A DNA stretch of 64,000 nucleotides from JAIQFL01 sp035295745 (GCA_035295745.1 DATGIL010000101.1:1-64000), one strand, 5' to 3'. Shown: positions 24,037 to 33,203, counted from the first letter of the stretch. Numbers and translations are program-made. Notes: generated from the sequence alone by a model not told the origin.

Positions 24037-24314
24037 ATGCCAAACACGAAGGTCTACTCCCTCTCAAAGCGCCGGAGCTAGCCAAACAGGTCGAAACTGA
24101 TGCGCGAAGCTCTGCGCCGCTACCAGCAGCCGGAGGTATTCCTTGACCGCACCCATTTCATCAGCAGTTAGCCAGTGGTCCACAGGAGCTTACGGCCATC
24201 AGGCAAGACGCGAGGGCTAAAGGCACCGACAAGCTGACGATGGCTCCGATCAACCGGGAAGTCGCGGCTGTCCGCGGGCAGGAAAAGAAGAAAACCAGCC
24301 GTACCGCCCAATGA
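24037..24314 (+). pseudogene. Decayed ribbon-helix-helix antitoxin of a PIN system
   Basis: Pieces of an antitoxin appear in shifting frames: M-P-N-T-K-V-Y-S-L from ATG 24037, then L-K-A-P-E-L-A-K-Q-V-E-T, then R-E-A-L-R-R-Y-Q, then E-L-T-A-I-R-Q-D-A-R-A-K-G-T-D-K-L-T-M ending in T-A-Q-stop. The order matches ribbon-helix-helix antitoxins, with a small internal deletion and at least two frameshifts. The final stop overlaps the PIN start as ATGA (24311-24314), the usual antitoxin-toxin coupling. Confidence 0.65.
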
Positions 24315-24655
24315 TCAAGGTGGTCATCGATAGCATTGTGGTGTCTGGAACGTTGGTCGATAAGGGTCCGTCAACTGGCATTTTGGATTTAACCACCGCT
24401 TCAAAACTGGATCCGGATCCGGGCCGAGTTTCGGCAGTCTTAGACCTCCTCGGTCGCACCAGCACCGAGGTCTTTCCGAACCGAACGTTGAGAATCTCGC
24501 AGGACGAAACGGACAACCGCTTTCTGGAGTGTGCCGAGGGAGCCGCGGCCGACTTCCTGGTGACTGGCAACATTCGCCACTTTCCCGCCAGTGGCGGAAC
24601 ACCACGATCCTGACGCCCAGGGACTTCATAGACTTGATCAAGCCGAGCCCCACCT
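24311..24655 (+). pseudogene. Decayed PIN-domain toxin
   Basis: The first frame (24311-24613) begins M-I-K-V-V-I-D-S-I-V-V-S-G-T-L, matching the PIN start I-x-V-V-I-D-T-N-V except that the conserved D-T-N has become D-S-I. A large piece of the middle is missing. Then come I-S-Q-D-E-T-D-N-R-F-L-E-C-A and A-D-F-L-V-T-G-N, the second and third acidic PIN motifs. The terminal part T-I-L-T-P-R-D-F-I-D-L-I-K-P is in another frame, so a frameshift lies near 24595. The intact protein would be a VapC-like RNase. Confidence 0.65.
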
Positions 24656-24759
24656 CTCCCGGCAGCACGGCAAGATTCCAAGCCCTTGACGTGCCGGGGC
24701 AAATCTGAAGCTGACAGCAGCGGCGTGCGGTACGCTGAGAGAGTCTGCCTATAGGCCTT

Positions 24760-25782
24760 ATGAAACTGCAAAAGATTGCTGACAGCCTGGAGTGCCGCCT
24801 CGAAGGTGACGGGGAATTGGAGATCTCAGGCGTGGCCGGCATGGAGCATGCAGGTCCCGGGCATCTGACCTTTCTGGCCAATCCGAAGTACGCTCCCAAA
24901 GTGAAACACACGAAGGCCAGCGCCATTCTGGTATCCGAGGCGGTCCACGGACTGAGCATCGCCTGCCTGGTTTCCGATAATCCCTATCTCGATTTCGCGC
25001 GCGCGCTGGCACTGTTTTACCAGCCGCCACGCCCTGCTATCGGCATCCACCCGCTTGCCTGTGTGGCGCCTACCGCCCAGGTGGGCGAAGGCTGCTCCAT
25101 CGGACCATTCGCAGTAGTGGGAGAGCATGTGCGCATCGGGCGCAACGCCGTGTTGCATCCGCACGTGGTGATCTATGAAGGCGCCGAGATTGGCGACGAC
25201 TTTCTGGCGCATTCCCACGCTACGGTGCGCGAGTTCTGCCGGATTGGCAACCGCGTGATCCTGCAGAATAGCGTCGTGGTGGGCGGGGATGGCTTCGGTT
25301 TCGCGAAATGTGCCGATGGCAGCCAGTTCAAGATCGTGCAATCCGGCAGGACAGTGATCGAAGACGATGTGGAGATTCAGAGCCTCACGTCGGTGGACCG
25401 GGCCACGGTGGGCGAAACACGCGTGAAGCGTGGCGCCAAGATCGACAGCCTGGTGCAGGTGGGGCACGCCTGCGTGGTGGGCGAAGACAACATCATCTGC
25501 GCGCAGACGGGGCTCGCGGGAAGCACGGTGCTGGAGCGCAACGTGCTGCTGGCGGGGCAGGTGGGATCGTCGGGGCACCTCACCGTGCATGAAGGGGCGA
25601 TAGTCTATGCGCAAAGCGGAATCGGCGGGGACGTGGCGCCGAATACGCGCATCTCCGGATCGCCTGCGTTTGCGGCCAATGAGTGGCTGCGCGCGATTAC
25701 AGCCTTTCCCAAGTTGCCGGAGTTATTGAAGACTGTGAGAGAGTTGAAGAAGCGCCTCGACGAGCTGAAGAAGAATGAGTAA
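24760..25782 (+). CDS. lpxD: UDP-3-O-(3-hydroxyacyl)glucosamine N-acyltransferase
   Basis: A 340-residue LpxD enzyme, which adds the N-linked hydroxyacyl chain to UDP-3-O-acylglucosamine in lipid A synthesis. The N-terminal uridine-binding domain (residues 1-100; H-L-T-F-L-A-N-P-K-Y) is followed by the left-handed beta-helix of hexapeptides (I-G-P-F-A-V-V-G-E-H-V-R-I-G). The active-site His is expected in Q-V-G-H-A-C-V-V-G. The C-terminal helices end K-K-R-L-D-E-L-K-K-N-E. The gene overlaps the next by 8 bp. It indicates a Gram-negative outer membrane with LPS. Confidence 0.95.
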   Translation: MKLQKIADSLECRLEGDGELEISGVAGMEHAGPGHLTFLANPKYAPKVKHTKASAILVSEAVHGLSIACLVSDNPYLDFARALALFYQPPRPAIGIHPLACVAPTAQVGEGCSIGPFAVVGEHVRIGRNAVLHPHVVIYEGAEIGDDFLAHSHATVREFCRIGNRVILQNSVVVGGDGFGFAKCADGSQFKIVQSGRTVIEDDVEIQSLTSVDRATVGETRVKRGAKIDSLVQVGHACVVGEDNIICAQTGLAGSTVLERNVLLAGQVGSSGHLTVHEGAIVYAQSGIGGDVAPNTRISGSPAFAANEWLRAITAFPKLPELLKTVRELKKRLDELKKNE

Positions 25783-26581
25783 TCCGACCGTACCTCCTCA
25801 TGACACACGGCGCCCTGTCGCCTACCTGAATCAGGGGTTTTTGAATAGCCCGGATGCCCGGGCACTACGCATCCTGGCCGAGTTTCTGGAGCCTTTGGCC
25901 CATTTTCGGCGCGAGAAGGTGCGCGATACCGTGGTGTTCTTCGGGTCGGCGCGGATTCGCGAGACGGGGCCCCTCAAGCAGTATTACGACGACGCCCGCA
26001 CCCTGGCGAAGATGCTGACCGAGTGGTCGGGGCAATTCACGAACAGCACGTATCGTTTCGTGGTGTGTTCCGGTGGCGGACCCGGCATCATGGAGGCCGC
26101 CAATCGCGGCGCGGCGGATGCGGGCGGCAAGACGGTGGGGCTGAACATCGGACTTCCGTTCGAGCAGTTCCCGAACCCCTACATCACACCGGAATTGAGC
26201 TTCGAGTTTCACTACTTCTTCATGCGCAAGTTCTGGTTTGCGTATCTTTCGAAGGCGCTGGTGGTGTTTCCTGGGGGTTTTGGAACTCTGGACGAGATGA
26301 TGGAGATCCTCACCCTGGTGCAGACGCAGAAGCTGGCCAAACACATGACGATCGTGTTGTACGGCTCGAGTTACTGGAACGAGATCGTGAACTTCGAAGC
26401 TCTGGTCAAACACGGCATGATCTCGCCCGAGGACCTGAATCTCTACCAGTTTGCCGACGATCCGCAGACGGCGTTCGACTTGTTGAAAGCCGGCTTGACC
26501 ACTTATGCCATGCAGCCGGAGACACCGGAAACACCCGCGATCTCGAAATCGATCAATCCACAGAAACCCGCCGGCGCCTAG
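25775..26581 (+). CDS. LOG-family Rossmann-fold protein (TIGR00730-like)
   Basis: A 268-residue protein with the LOG (lysine decarboxylase-like) motifs: S-G-G-G-P-G-I-M-E-A-A-N-R-G-A near residue 97 and P-G-G-F-G-T-L-D-E near 165. LOG enzymes release cytokinin-type bases or ribose-5-phosphate from nucleoside monophosphates. An N-terminal extension of about 50 residues precedes the fold. The start overlaps the lpxD end by 8 bp. The physiological substrate is not clear; a nucleotide hydrolase is the likely activity. Confidence 0.93.
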   Translation: MSNPTVPPHDTRRPVAYLNQGFLNSPDARALRILAEFLEPLAHFRREKVRDTVVFFGSARIRETGPLKQYYDDARTLAKMLTEWSGQFTNSTYRFVVCSGGGPGIMEAANRGAADAGGKTVGLNIGLPFEQFPNPYITPELSFEFHYFFMRKFWFAYLSKALVVFPGGFGTLDEMMEILTLVQTQKLAKHMTIVLYGSSYWNEIVNFEALVKHGMISPEDLNLYQFADDPQTAFDLLKAGLTTYAMQPETPETPAISKSINPQKPAGA

Positions 26582-26600
26582 CCGGGTTAGAGAGTAATCG

Positions 26601-27155
26601 ATGTTCCGGCGAATTGTTGCACCCGGGGTGGAGTTGCGGTTGTTCGAGATGCGCGACGCCGCGCGGCTATTCGCGGTGGTGGACCGCAATCGCACGTATC
26701 TGCGGCAGTGGCTGCCGTGGGTGGATTACACCCAAAGCGCCGAAGATATCCGCGCCTTCATCGCACGGGTGCAGGAGCAATTCGACGCGAACCAGGGGCC
26801 GCAAGCCGCCATCTGGGTGAACGGGGAGATCAGTGGAGCCCTGGGCTGTCACGCGATCGATTGGGCCAACCGGAACAGCAGTCTGGGCTATTGGGTGGAC
26901 GCGGAACAGCAGGGCCGCGGGCTGATCACGAAGTGCTGTGCGGCCATGCTGGACTATCTGTTTCACGAAATGTCGCTGCATCGCGTGGAGATCCGCTGCG
27001 GCACCGAGAACCGCAAGAGTTGCGCAGTGCCGGAACGGCTGGGCTTCACGCGCGAAGGCGTGGCGCGAGAAGCCGAGTGGGTCTGTAACCGATGGGTGGA
27101 CCTGGTGGTGTGGGGCCTGCTGTCGCGCGATTGGAAAAATCCGAACCCGCGGTAG
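26601..27155 (+). CDS. GNAT N-acetyltransferase (RimJ/RimL type)
   Basis: A 184-residue acetyltransferase of the RimJ/RimL branch. Motifs include L-R-L/F-E-M-R-D-A at the start, L-G-Y-W-V-D-A-E-Q-Q-G-R-G-L-I-T-K, which carries the acetyl-CoA-binding Q/R-x-x-G-x-G/A loop, and C-G-T-E-N-R-K-S-C-A-V-P-E-R-L-G-F at the C-terminal side. It acetylates an amino group, perhaps a ribosomal protein N-terminus. It begins 19 bp after the LOG gene, on the same strand. Confidence 0.92.
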   Translation: MFRRIVAPGVELRLFEMRDAARLFAVVDRNRTYLRQWLPWVDYTQSAEDIRAFIARVQEQFDANQGPQAAIWVNGEISGALGCHAIDWANRNSSLGYWVDAEQQGRGLITKCCAAMLDYLFHEMSLHRVEIRCGTENRKSCAVPERLGFTREGVAREAEWVCNRWVDLVVWGLLSRDWKNPNPR

Positions 27156-27183
27156 CTTCGTATCGTGAGATGAGGCACCACCA

Positions 27184-28554
27184 ATGGATTCCAGATCTTC
27201 GAACGGCCGCAGGCACGCCGTCGTTATCGGCGGCAGCATGGCGGGGTTGCTGGCCGCGCGCGTACTTTCGGATCACTTCCCACAGGTCACAGTACTGGAG
27301 CGTGATTCGTTCCCGGTAGCGCGGGAGAATCGGCGCGGTGTACCGCAGGGGCGGCATACACACGGTCTGCTGGCGGGCGGACGCCAGACGCTGGAGACCC
27401 TGTTTCCTGGAATCTCGCAAGATGTCGTGCGCGCCGGCGCAGTGACTGGCGACATCGTGGGGGAAAGCCGCTGGTTCATGGAGGGGGCGTGCCACGCGCG
27501 CTTTGCGAGCGGCCTGCAAGGCTTCCTGATGAGCCGGCCGTTTCTGGAAGGCGAGGTCCGCGATCGCGTGCGCAGGTTGGCGGGAGTTCGCTTTCGCGAG
27601 AACTGCGACGTCGAGGGATTGGCCGCATCCGCCGATAACAGCCGCGTACTGGGGGTAAGGATCGCGGGGGAGACAGTGGAGGCCGACCTGGTCGTGGATA
27701 CCGCGGGACGCGGCTCCCATTCGCCCGAATGGCTGGACGGCATGGGCTATACAAAAGCCGCGGAGGAGCGGGTGGAAGTGGGGCTGAGCTACACGACCCG
27801 CTGGTTCCGGCGCCTCCCCACCGATCTCAACGGCGACCGGGCCATCATCATCCCGCCGACGCCATCCGGCAAACGCGGCGGCGTGATGATCGCGCAAGAG
27901 GGCGGACGCTGGTCGGTGACGTTGATCGCGCACTTCGTCCCAGCCGCGCCCTCGGAAATGGAAGGTTTCGTGGAGTTTGCGAAGAACCTGCCGGCTCCCT
28001 ACATTTACGAAGTAGTGGGGCGGGCGGAACCGCTGGGCGATGCCGCGGGCGCACGCTTTCCGGCCAGCATGCGGCGGCGTTATGAGAAGCTGAAACGCTT
28101 TCCGGAAGGGTACCTGGTGATGGGGGATGCGATGTCGAGCTTCAATCCTATCTACGGGCAAGGGATGACCGTGGCCGCCCTCGAATCGATGGAATTGCAG
28201 GCGGCGCTGGGGGAAGGGACTGAGAGCCTGGCGAAACGCTTCTTTGCGCGTGCTTCCAAAGTGGTGGACATCCCGTGGAGCATGGCGGTAGGCAACGATC
28301 TGCGAATGCCGGAAACCAAGGGTCCGCGCACCTTGGGGGTCAAGGTGATCAACGCTTATTTGGGGAAGTTGCACAAAGCGGCTCATCACGATCCGGCGGT
28401 GGTGATGGCATTCCACCGGGTAGCCAATCTGCTGGCGTCACCCGCCAGTATTCTCCACCCCCGGATCGCGATGCGCGTTTTGTGGGGGAATTTGCGTTCG
28501 CGGCCGAGGGTCGTGGAAGCACCGCACGCGATGAGAGCGAATGCGGCACAGTGA
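27184..28554 (+). CDS. FAD-dependent oxidoreductase/monooxygenase
   Basis: A 456-residue flavoprotein. The FAD-binding fold is N-terminal (H-A-V-V-I-G-G-S-M-A-G-L-L-A-A-R-V-L, then V-L-E-R-D). The second FAD motif is G-D-A-M-S-S-F-N-P-I-Y-G-Q-G-M near residue 318. The family is the geranylgeranyl-reductase/monooxygenase group of small-molecule hydroxylases. No signal peptide. It is followed after 8 bp by the alpha/beta hydrolase, an arrangement typical for an oxygenation-then-hydrolysis pair, but the substrate is not known. Confidence 0.9.
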   Translation: MDSRSSNGRRHAVVIGGSMAGLLAARVLSDHFPQVTVLERDSFPVARENRRGVPQGRHTHGLLAGGRQTLETLFPGISQDVVRAGAVTGDIVGESRWFMEGACHARFASGLQGFLMSRPFLEGEVRDRVRRLAGVRFRENCDVEGLAASADNSRVLGVRIAGETVEADLVVDTAGRGSHSPEWLDGMGYTKAAEERVEVGLSYTTRWFRRLPTDLNGDRAIIIPPTPSGKRGGVMIAQEGGRWSVTLIAHFVPAAPSEMEGFVEFAKNLPAPYIYEVVGRAEPLGDAAGARFPASMRRRYEKLKRFPEGYLVMGDAMSSFNPIYGQGMTVAALESMELQAALGEGTESLAKRFFARASKVVDIPWSMAVGNDLRMPETKGPRTLGVKVINAYLGKLHKAAHHDPAVVMAFHRVANLLASPASILHPRIAMRVLWGNLRSRPRVVEAPHAMRANAAQ

Positions 28555-28562
28555 GGAGATTG

Positions 28563-29567
28563 ATGAATCCGATTAAATCCACGACCGTTGAGACTAACGG
28601 GATTCGAATGCACCTGCTGGAAGCGGGGAGTGGTCCACTGGTGGTGCTGCTGCACGGATTTCCGGAATTGGGCTACTCCTGGCGTCACCAGTTGACGGCG
28701 ATTGCCGCAGCCGGATATCGCGTGGTGGCACCCGATCAGCGAGGCTATGGGCGGACCGATCGTCCCGCGGCGATCGAAGCTTACACACTTTGCCACCTGG
28801 CAGGCGATGCGGTGGGACTGGTGCAGGCGCTGGGAGAGAAGCAGGCAGCGGTGTTCGGGCACGACTGGGGATCGGCGGTGGCGTGGACGAGTGCGTTGTT
28901 GCGGCCCGACCTGTTTCCGGTGGTGGGACTGCTGAGCGTCCCTTATCTCGCCGATCTTTGGGCGGGGCCGCCTCCCACCTCGTTGATGGAGCAGTTGCGG
29001 GCGGGCGGGATGATGCTCTACCAGCTTTATTTTCAGGAGCCCGGGCCGGCGGATCGCGACCTGGCTCGGGACGCACGCGATTCGATTCTGCGGCTGTTTG
29101 CGGGATCGGGGGGAGGGATCGCTCCCCAGCAGCAGTGGCGGTTTCTGTACCCGGCGTCGGAGGCGTTCCTCGATCATCTGCCGAAAGTGGACCGGTTGCC
29201 GTCATGGCTGAGCGAGGAGGAGTTGGAATATTTTGGCTGCGAATTCGCGCGGACGGGCTTTACAGGCGGATTGAACTGGTATCGTAATATGGATCGCGAT
29301 CGGGAATTGCTGGCATTCCTGGCGGGCGCCAGGATTCAACAGCCTTCGGTATTTCTGGCAGGTGAGGAAGATCTGGTGATTCAGATGTACCGCCGCGACT
29401 TCGACATCCTGGAACAGACGATGCCGGGTCTGACGGCGAAGAGTTTGATCGCGGGCGCGGGCCATTGGGTGCAGCAGGAGAAGGCGGAAGAAGTAAATCA
29501 GCACCTGCTGGGTTTCCTCGCGAAGGCGTATCCATCGCCATTCGGGAGAATCGGGGACTGTAGCTAA
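28563..29567 (+). CDS. Alpha/beta hydrolase, epoxide-hydrolase-like
   Basis: A 334-residue hydrolase starting at ATG 28563, with GAGGAG just upstream. Motifs are V-V-L-L-H-G-F-P-E (oxyanion hole), G-Y-G-R-T-D-R-P, and the nucleophile elbow V-F-G-H-D-W-G-S-A with Asp as nucleophile, which favours an epoxide hydrolase or dehalogenase. The catalytic His is in G-A-G-H-W-V-Q-Q-E. The lid contains the Tyr residues expected of epoxide hydrolases. Probably cotranscribed with the flavoprotein. Confidence 0.92.
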   Translation: MNPIKSTTVETNGIRMHLLEAGSGPLVVLLHGFPELGYSWRHQLTAIAAAGYRVVAPDQRGYGRTDRPAAIEAYTLCHLAGDAVGLVQALGEKQAAVFGHDWGSAVAWTSALLRPDLFPVVGLLSVPYLADLWAGPPPTSLMEQLRAGGMMLYQLYFQEPGPADRDLARDARDSILRLFAGSGGGIAPQQQWRFLYPASEAFLDHLPKVDRLPSWLSEEELEYFGCEFARTGFTGGLNWYRNMDRDRELLAFLAGARIQQPSVFLAGEEDLVIQMYRRDFDILEQTMPGLTAKSLIAGAGHWVQQEKAEEVNQHLLGFLAKAYPSPFGRIGDCS

Positions 29568-29634
29568 AGGGCGAAGCTGGCGATCGAGGTTTGGTGAGGC
29601 CCAAGTCGACCGAGGCGCCCATGGAGGTTCAAAC

Positions 29635-30420
29635 ATGCGACGCCACTTGACTCTCGCTGCCCTCGGTTCGCTCCTATGCATACCGGCGGCGGCCCAACGG
29701 CCGACTCCCGACGAGCAACGGCACACTCTCGACACCGCCCGGGACATCGCGATCCACTACACCAGCAAGCTGCCGGACTTCATCTGCACCGAGCAGGTGA
29801 TGCGCACCGACCGCGTCAATGCCGCCAATGTGAAGACCGACCGCCTGACGATCCAGCTCAGCTATTTCGGGCAGAAGGAGAAGCAGAAGCTCGTCTCGCT
29901 GAATGGGAGCAAGACGACGCAGCGTCTCGAATCGCTGGACGGGCTCATCACGGGCGGCGAATTCGGCAGCCTGCTCCTGGGTATTTTCGACCCGTCGTCG
30001 GCTGCCGATTTCCAGTGGAAGGAATCGTCCACCGTTCGCAAGCGGCGTGCGGCCGTCTATACCTATCGCATCGCGCGGGCTCACTCGCACTACATCGTGG
30101 GCCACCGCTCGGCGAGCGGAAACATGCTGGAGGCGGCGGCCGGCTACCACGGCGAAGTCGTCCTGGATAGCGAGACCTCCAGGGTGCTACGGCTCACGGC
30201 TTCCGCGGACGACATCCCCAAGGATTCGGGGATCCTGCAATCTTCGGTGGAAGTGGACTACGACTTCATTGACGTGGCAGGGCACAGCTATCTGCTGCCT
30301 TCGCGATCGGAATCTCATATGGAGCGAGCGTACCGGCAAATCGCCAACTCGGTGACTCTTGTCGACTATAAGAAATTTGAAGTAGATTCGACAATCGACT
30401 TCCACGCGCCGGAACAATGA
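29635..30420 (+). CDS. Secreted protein of unknown function
   Basis: A 261-residue exported protein with a signal peptide ending A-A-A-Q (about residue 21) and GGAGG 8 nt before the ATG. The mature part has L-P-D-F-I-C-T-E-Q-V near its start and several beta-strand-rich stretches such as V-D-Y-D-F-I-D-V-A-G-H-S-Y-L-L-P. The layout resembles a common Acidobacterial secreted family with no assigned function. No catalytic motif. One conserved Cys in I-C-T-E-Q. Confidence 0.8.
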   Translation: MRRHLTLAALGSLLCIPAAAQRPTPDEQRHTLDTARDIAIHYTSKLPDFICTEQVMRTDRVNAANVKTDRLTIQLSYFGQKEKQKLVSLNGSKTTQRLESLDGLITGGEFGSLLLGIFDPSSAADFQWKESSTVRKRRAAVYTYRIARAHSHYIVGHRSASGNMLEAAAGYHGEVVLDSETSRVLRLTASADDIPKDSGILQSSVEVDYDFIDVAGHSYLLPSRSESHMERAYRQIANSVTLVDYKKFEVDSTIDFHAPEQ

Positions 30421-30531
30421 CGGCGGGTCGTCGGCGGACGCACAGCGCGGGACAAGCGCAGGCCCCGGGTAATCAGGCAAACGCCCTCTCAGTCTCAGAC
30501 TCACGGTCGCGGCCCGTAACCTACCCGTATA

Positions 30532-30678
30532 CGCTTGCCTACGCGCGCGGCTTACAACGAGCGTTCGGCCGATACGTGCGCTTGCGAGCCGCGCGCGTAA
30601 GCAAGCGATGCCCAATCGCCTGAAAAATCACTCCCTTACGGTCGTGGCTCGTTGTGAGCACCGCGCGTCAGCAAGCGC
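30532..30678. repeat. Palindromic repeat cluster (three arms)
   Basis: The core GCCGCGCGCGTA with GCAAGCG appears inverted at about 30532-30563, direct at 30579-30607, and as a variant at about 30647-30678. Arms one and two can pair into a long stem-loop. The surrounding gap (30421-30748) holds no convincing gene. The arms are unrelated to the 14.2/37.2/39.6-kb family. Confidence 0.65.
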
Positions 30679-30748
30679 TCTCGCGATACGTCGGCGGACT
30701 CTGAAACCGCGGGCTAGGCCGACCTGGTCCGCCCAAAGGTGCCGGCGC

Positions 30749-31984
30749 TCAAACTCCTTTCCACTCGCACATGCCGTCCAATTCCGACTGCATGAACGCG
30801 CGGAAGCTGGGATACGGGCGCGCTCCCGGAATCCAGTTCGCGAAGAAGTAGGTCTGCCACTCGCCTTCTGCATCCACCACGGCGGGATTCAGCAAGACTA
30901 CCGCGGCATCGCCGACTGCGCTTACTTGCAGGCACGACCCCAAAAGCGGATAAGTTTCCCGGTATGCCTCCGCCCAGCCCGCATTGTGCTCGCGAAACCA
31001 CTCCACTTGCTCGACTCCGAAGATTTTCTGGATGAACGAACTGGGATGATGAAATCCGTTCGATGCCGCCAGGAATGCCCGGTATGAAGGCGGCAATGCC
31101 CGTCCGATTCGCTGTTCCAATGCTGCGATCTGGGTCTCGGTCGCGCCGGACTCACCGAGCCATCCTGGACTCGCCGCACGGACCCCGGCATCCGCCGAAC
31201 GGTATTCGCTCAGTTCCCGCAGTAGCGCCATCCAGTCGAACCCATCTGCGACTTGCGGTGCCGACCTCCCAAGCCGGCGCAGCGATTCCGCTGCCTGGTA
31301 GACCACCTCAGCATCCGGGTCGCCGAGCAGCCGCTCGAGAACCGGCAGTCCGCGCTCTTCGTGGAACCCTCCGATTGCCGCGGCGACGCTCTTCCGCACG
31401 CGCGCCTCAGGATCCGCCGCCGCTTCCAGCGCGGGCTCGATCTCTCCGATGCCGCACAGTACCGAGGCCGCCATCGCCCGCTCCCAGCGATTGCCGCTCC
31501 GCAGCGTCTCCCGCAAGTAGTTCAGGAACCGGTGATCTCGCCCGTACAGGCCCGGCATGACTGCCATCCGGAACTGACGGGCGGCGCCCGACGGTTGGTT
31601 CGCCAACTCGGCGAGAAGACGTGTCTCTTTCTGTCCGCTGACCGGGCTCATCGCATCGAGCGTTTCCACCGCAACCTGGCGCAACCCGGGAACGGAGAGA
31701 GCGTGCACTACCGCCATTGCGGGAAAGAAGCCATCCTCCCACAGCGCCAGAGCCCGGACGATGGCCTTGCGAACACTGAGATCGTCCATCTCGTGGTCGA
31801 TAATTGGCCGGATGGCCTGGAACGCCCGATGGTCGCGGCAGTGCCGCGCCAGATTCTCGAGCGCCTCAAGCCGCGCCGCCGCGGCCTGCGATCGACTCAG
31901 AACGTCGTGCATCCATCGGTCGCACGGGGAGAGTGGTGGCGTCGTGATGCTAATCCGCGCCTTGTAGTTGCCGCCATTTGCCAT
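30749..31984 (-). CDS. HEAT-repeat protein with C-terminal SMI1/KNR4 domain
   Basis: About 411 residues starting at ATG 31984 (M-A-N-G-G-N-Y-K-A-R), which overlaps the upstream gene by 35 bp. Residues 40-240 are HEAT-like helical repeats (D-P-E-A-R-V-R-K-S-V-A-A-A-I-G-G-F and V-V-Y-Q-A-A-E-S-L-R-R-L-G). From about 270 comes a SMI1/KNR4 (SUKH) domain: A-A-L-E-Q-R-I-G-R-A-L-P-P-S-Y-R-A-F-L-A-A-S-N-G-F. SUKH domains are known as immunity proteins in polymorphic-toxin systems. No toxin gene adjoins it. No signal peptide, so probably cytoplasmic. Confidence 0.85.
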   Translation of the reverse strand: MANGGNYKARISITTPPLSPCDRWMHDVLSRSQAAAARLEALENLARHCRDHRAFQAIRPIIDHEMDDLSVRKAIVRALALWEDGFFPAMAVVHALSVPGLRQVAVETLDAMSPVSGQKETRLLAELANQPSGAARQFRMAVMPGLYGRDHRFLNYLRETLRSGNRWERAMAASVLCGIGEIEPALEAAADPEARVRKSVAAAIGGFHEERGLPVLERLLGDPDAEVVYQAAESLRRLGRSAPQVADGFDWMALLRELSEYRSADAGVRAASPGWLGESGATETQIAALEQRIGRALPPSYRAFLAASNGFHHPSSFIQKIFGVEQVEWFREHNAGWAEAYRETYPLLGSCLQVSAVGDAAVVLLNPAVVDAEGEWQTYFFANWIPGARPYPSFRAFMQSELDGMCEWKGV

Positions 31985-33203
31985 TGAAGTAGTACCAAGT
32001 GATCGAAGCCTTTTCCAGGAAGCTGTCGTCGATACCCTGATGATCGATCGGGGGCGGTTCAGGGCCTCCGTACGCACGATAGTGGCCCATGATGAAGTCA
32101 CGCCCCACCGCCGTGAGTTCGCGGGAGTTATCGGAGTCCACTCCTGACGCCACGTTATCGGGATGAACATCGCGGTCGTTGCGGAATGCGAGCAGCGATG
32201 TTCGATTGCCGGCGGAGCAGAGAACCGCCCATCCGGTTTCGCCTCTTGCAAAGAAGTCGCCGCGAATCACATTGCGTCGAGGGCCACCGGCCGTCGGCTG
32301 CGGCACCAGGCAGCCGCGCGCACGAAGCACTCCAGCGATCGCTGGGGGAAGAGAGGGGAATGCCCCCACGGGCAGCCTCGCAGTCTTGCGCACAGGCTCA
32401 GCCGCGGGAGTCGGGGCGGGGCCACTCGGAAGTTGCGGCAGGATCTTCTGCCGGTCGAGCGTAGGGTCGATTGCCTGGGCTCGCAGGAAGTAATGCTCGG
32501 CTAGTTCCGCCACTCGCCGGTCCAGTGCGCCGCGCTGCACTGTCAGGTTGTACTGGCATTGCAGTACGTACGCGGCGTTCGAGACCACCCACATATTCCT
32601 GGAGGCATCCAGCCCGGCCCGCGCTCTCGCTGCCTGTGGGCCGCCGTTCAGAATCGAGAGAGCGTAGAGTTCCGCCAGCGGGCGAATCGCAAACGGATGG
32701 TTGGGATCGGCCGCTGCCGTCGCCTCCAGGTACTGAAGATACAGCCCGGCATCGAGGTTGCGGAAAAACGAGGCGGCATTCCACTGGATTCGAGCGTTCC
32801 TTTGATTGGCGCGGGTCGCGGTGTCCCATAGCGCCACGGCTCGCTGGTAGTCGGCATCGGACAGTTCTTTTCGCGAGAAACCCGACACATAGGAGTGCAG
32901 AATTTCTGATTCTGGATGATGCGCGATCAGCCAGATAGTGTGGCGCACGCGCTGGTCTCGGTCCTCGGGATGGTTTAGGCGATCGGCACGTGCCTCATAC
33001 GCCATCAGCTTGAGTCGCGCCACGTAGTCCTCGGGATTCACAGCGAGATTCCGTTCGAGCGTGACTCGATCCGCCTCCTCCAGTTTGAGGATATCGCGCA
33101 AGGCCTGGTTGTAGGACGCGCTGAACATGGGTGGCGGAGACTGTGCAGGCAGGCTCCAGGCAAGCACCGTCAGAGACACTACGGCCCGGAAAAACATGCG
33201 CAT
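31950..33203 (-). CDS. Secreted TPR-like protein of unknown function
   Basis: A 417-residue exported protein (signal peptide to A-Q-S, near residue 22). The N-terminal half is helical and TPR-like: L-E-R-N-L-A-V-N-P-E-D-Y-V-A-R-L-K-L-M and Y-L-Q-Y-L-E-A-T-A-A-A-D-P-N-H-P-F-A. The second half carries a Pro-rich linker and a mixed domain with G-W-A-V-L-C-S-A-G-N-R-T. Its 3' end overlaps the HEAT-SUKH gene by 35 bp; both are in the same operon. Divergent from the Ig-like gene at 33290, with an 86-bp promoter region. Confidence 0.8.
   Translation of the reverse strand: MRMFFRAVVSLTVLAWSLPAQSPPPMFSASYNQALRDILKLEEADRVTLERNLAVNPEDYVARLKLMAYEARADRLNHPEDRDQRVRHTIWLIAHHPESEILHSYVSGFSRKELSDADYQRAVALWDTATRANQRNARIQWNAASFFRNLDAGLYLQYLEATAAADPNHPFAIRPLAELYALSILNGGPQAARARAGLDASRNMWVVSNAAYVLQCQYNLTVQRGALDRRVAELAEHYFLRAQAIDPTLDRQKILPQLPSGPAPTPAAEPVRKTARLPVGAFPSLPPAIAGVLRARGCLVPQPTAGGPRRNVIRGDFFARGETGWAVLCSAGNRTSLLAFRNDRDVHPDNVASGVDSDNSRELTAVGRDFIMGHYRAYGGPEPPPIDHQGIDDSFLEKASITWYYFNGKWRQLQGAD

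Noticed and set aside
30532..30678. CRISPR array
   Set aside because: Only three arms, in mixed orientation, without regular spacers and without cas genes.
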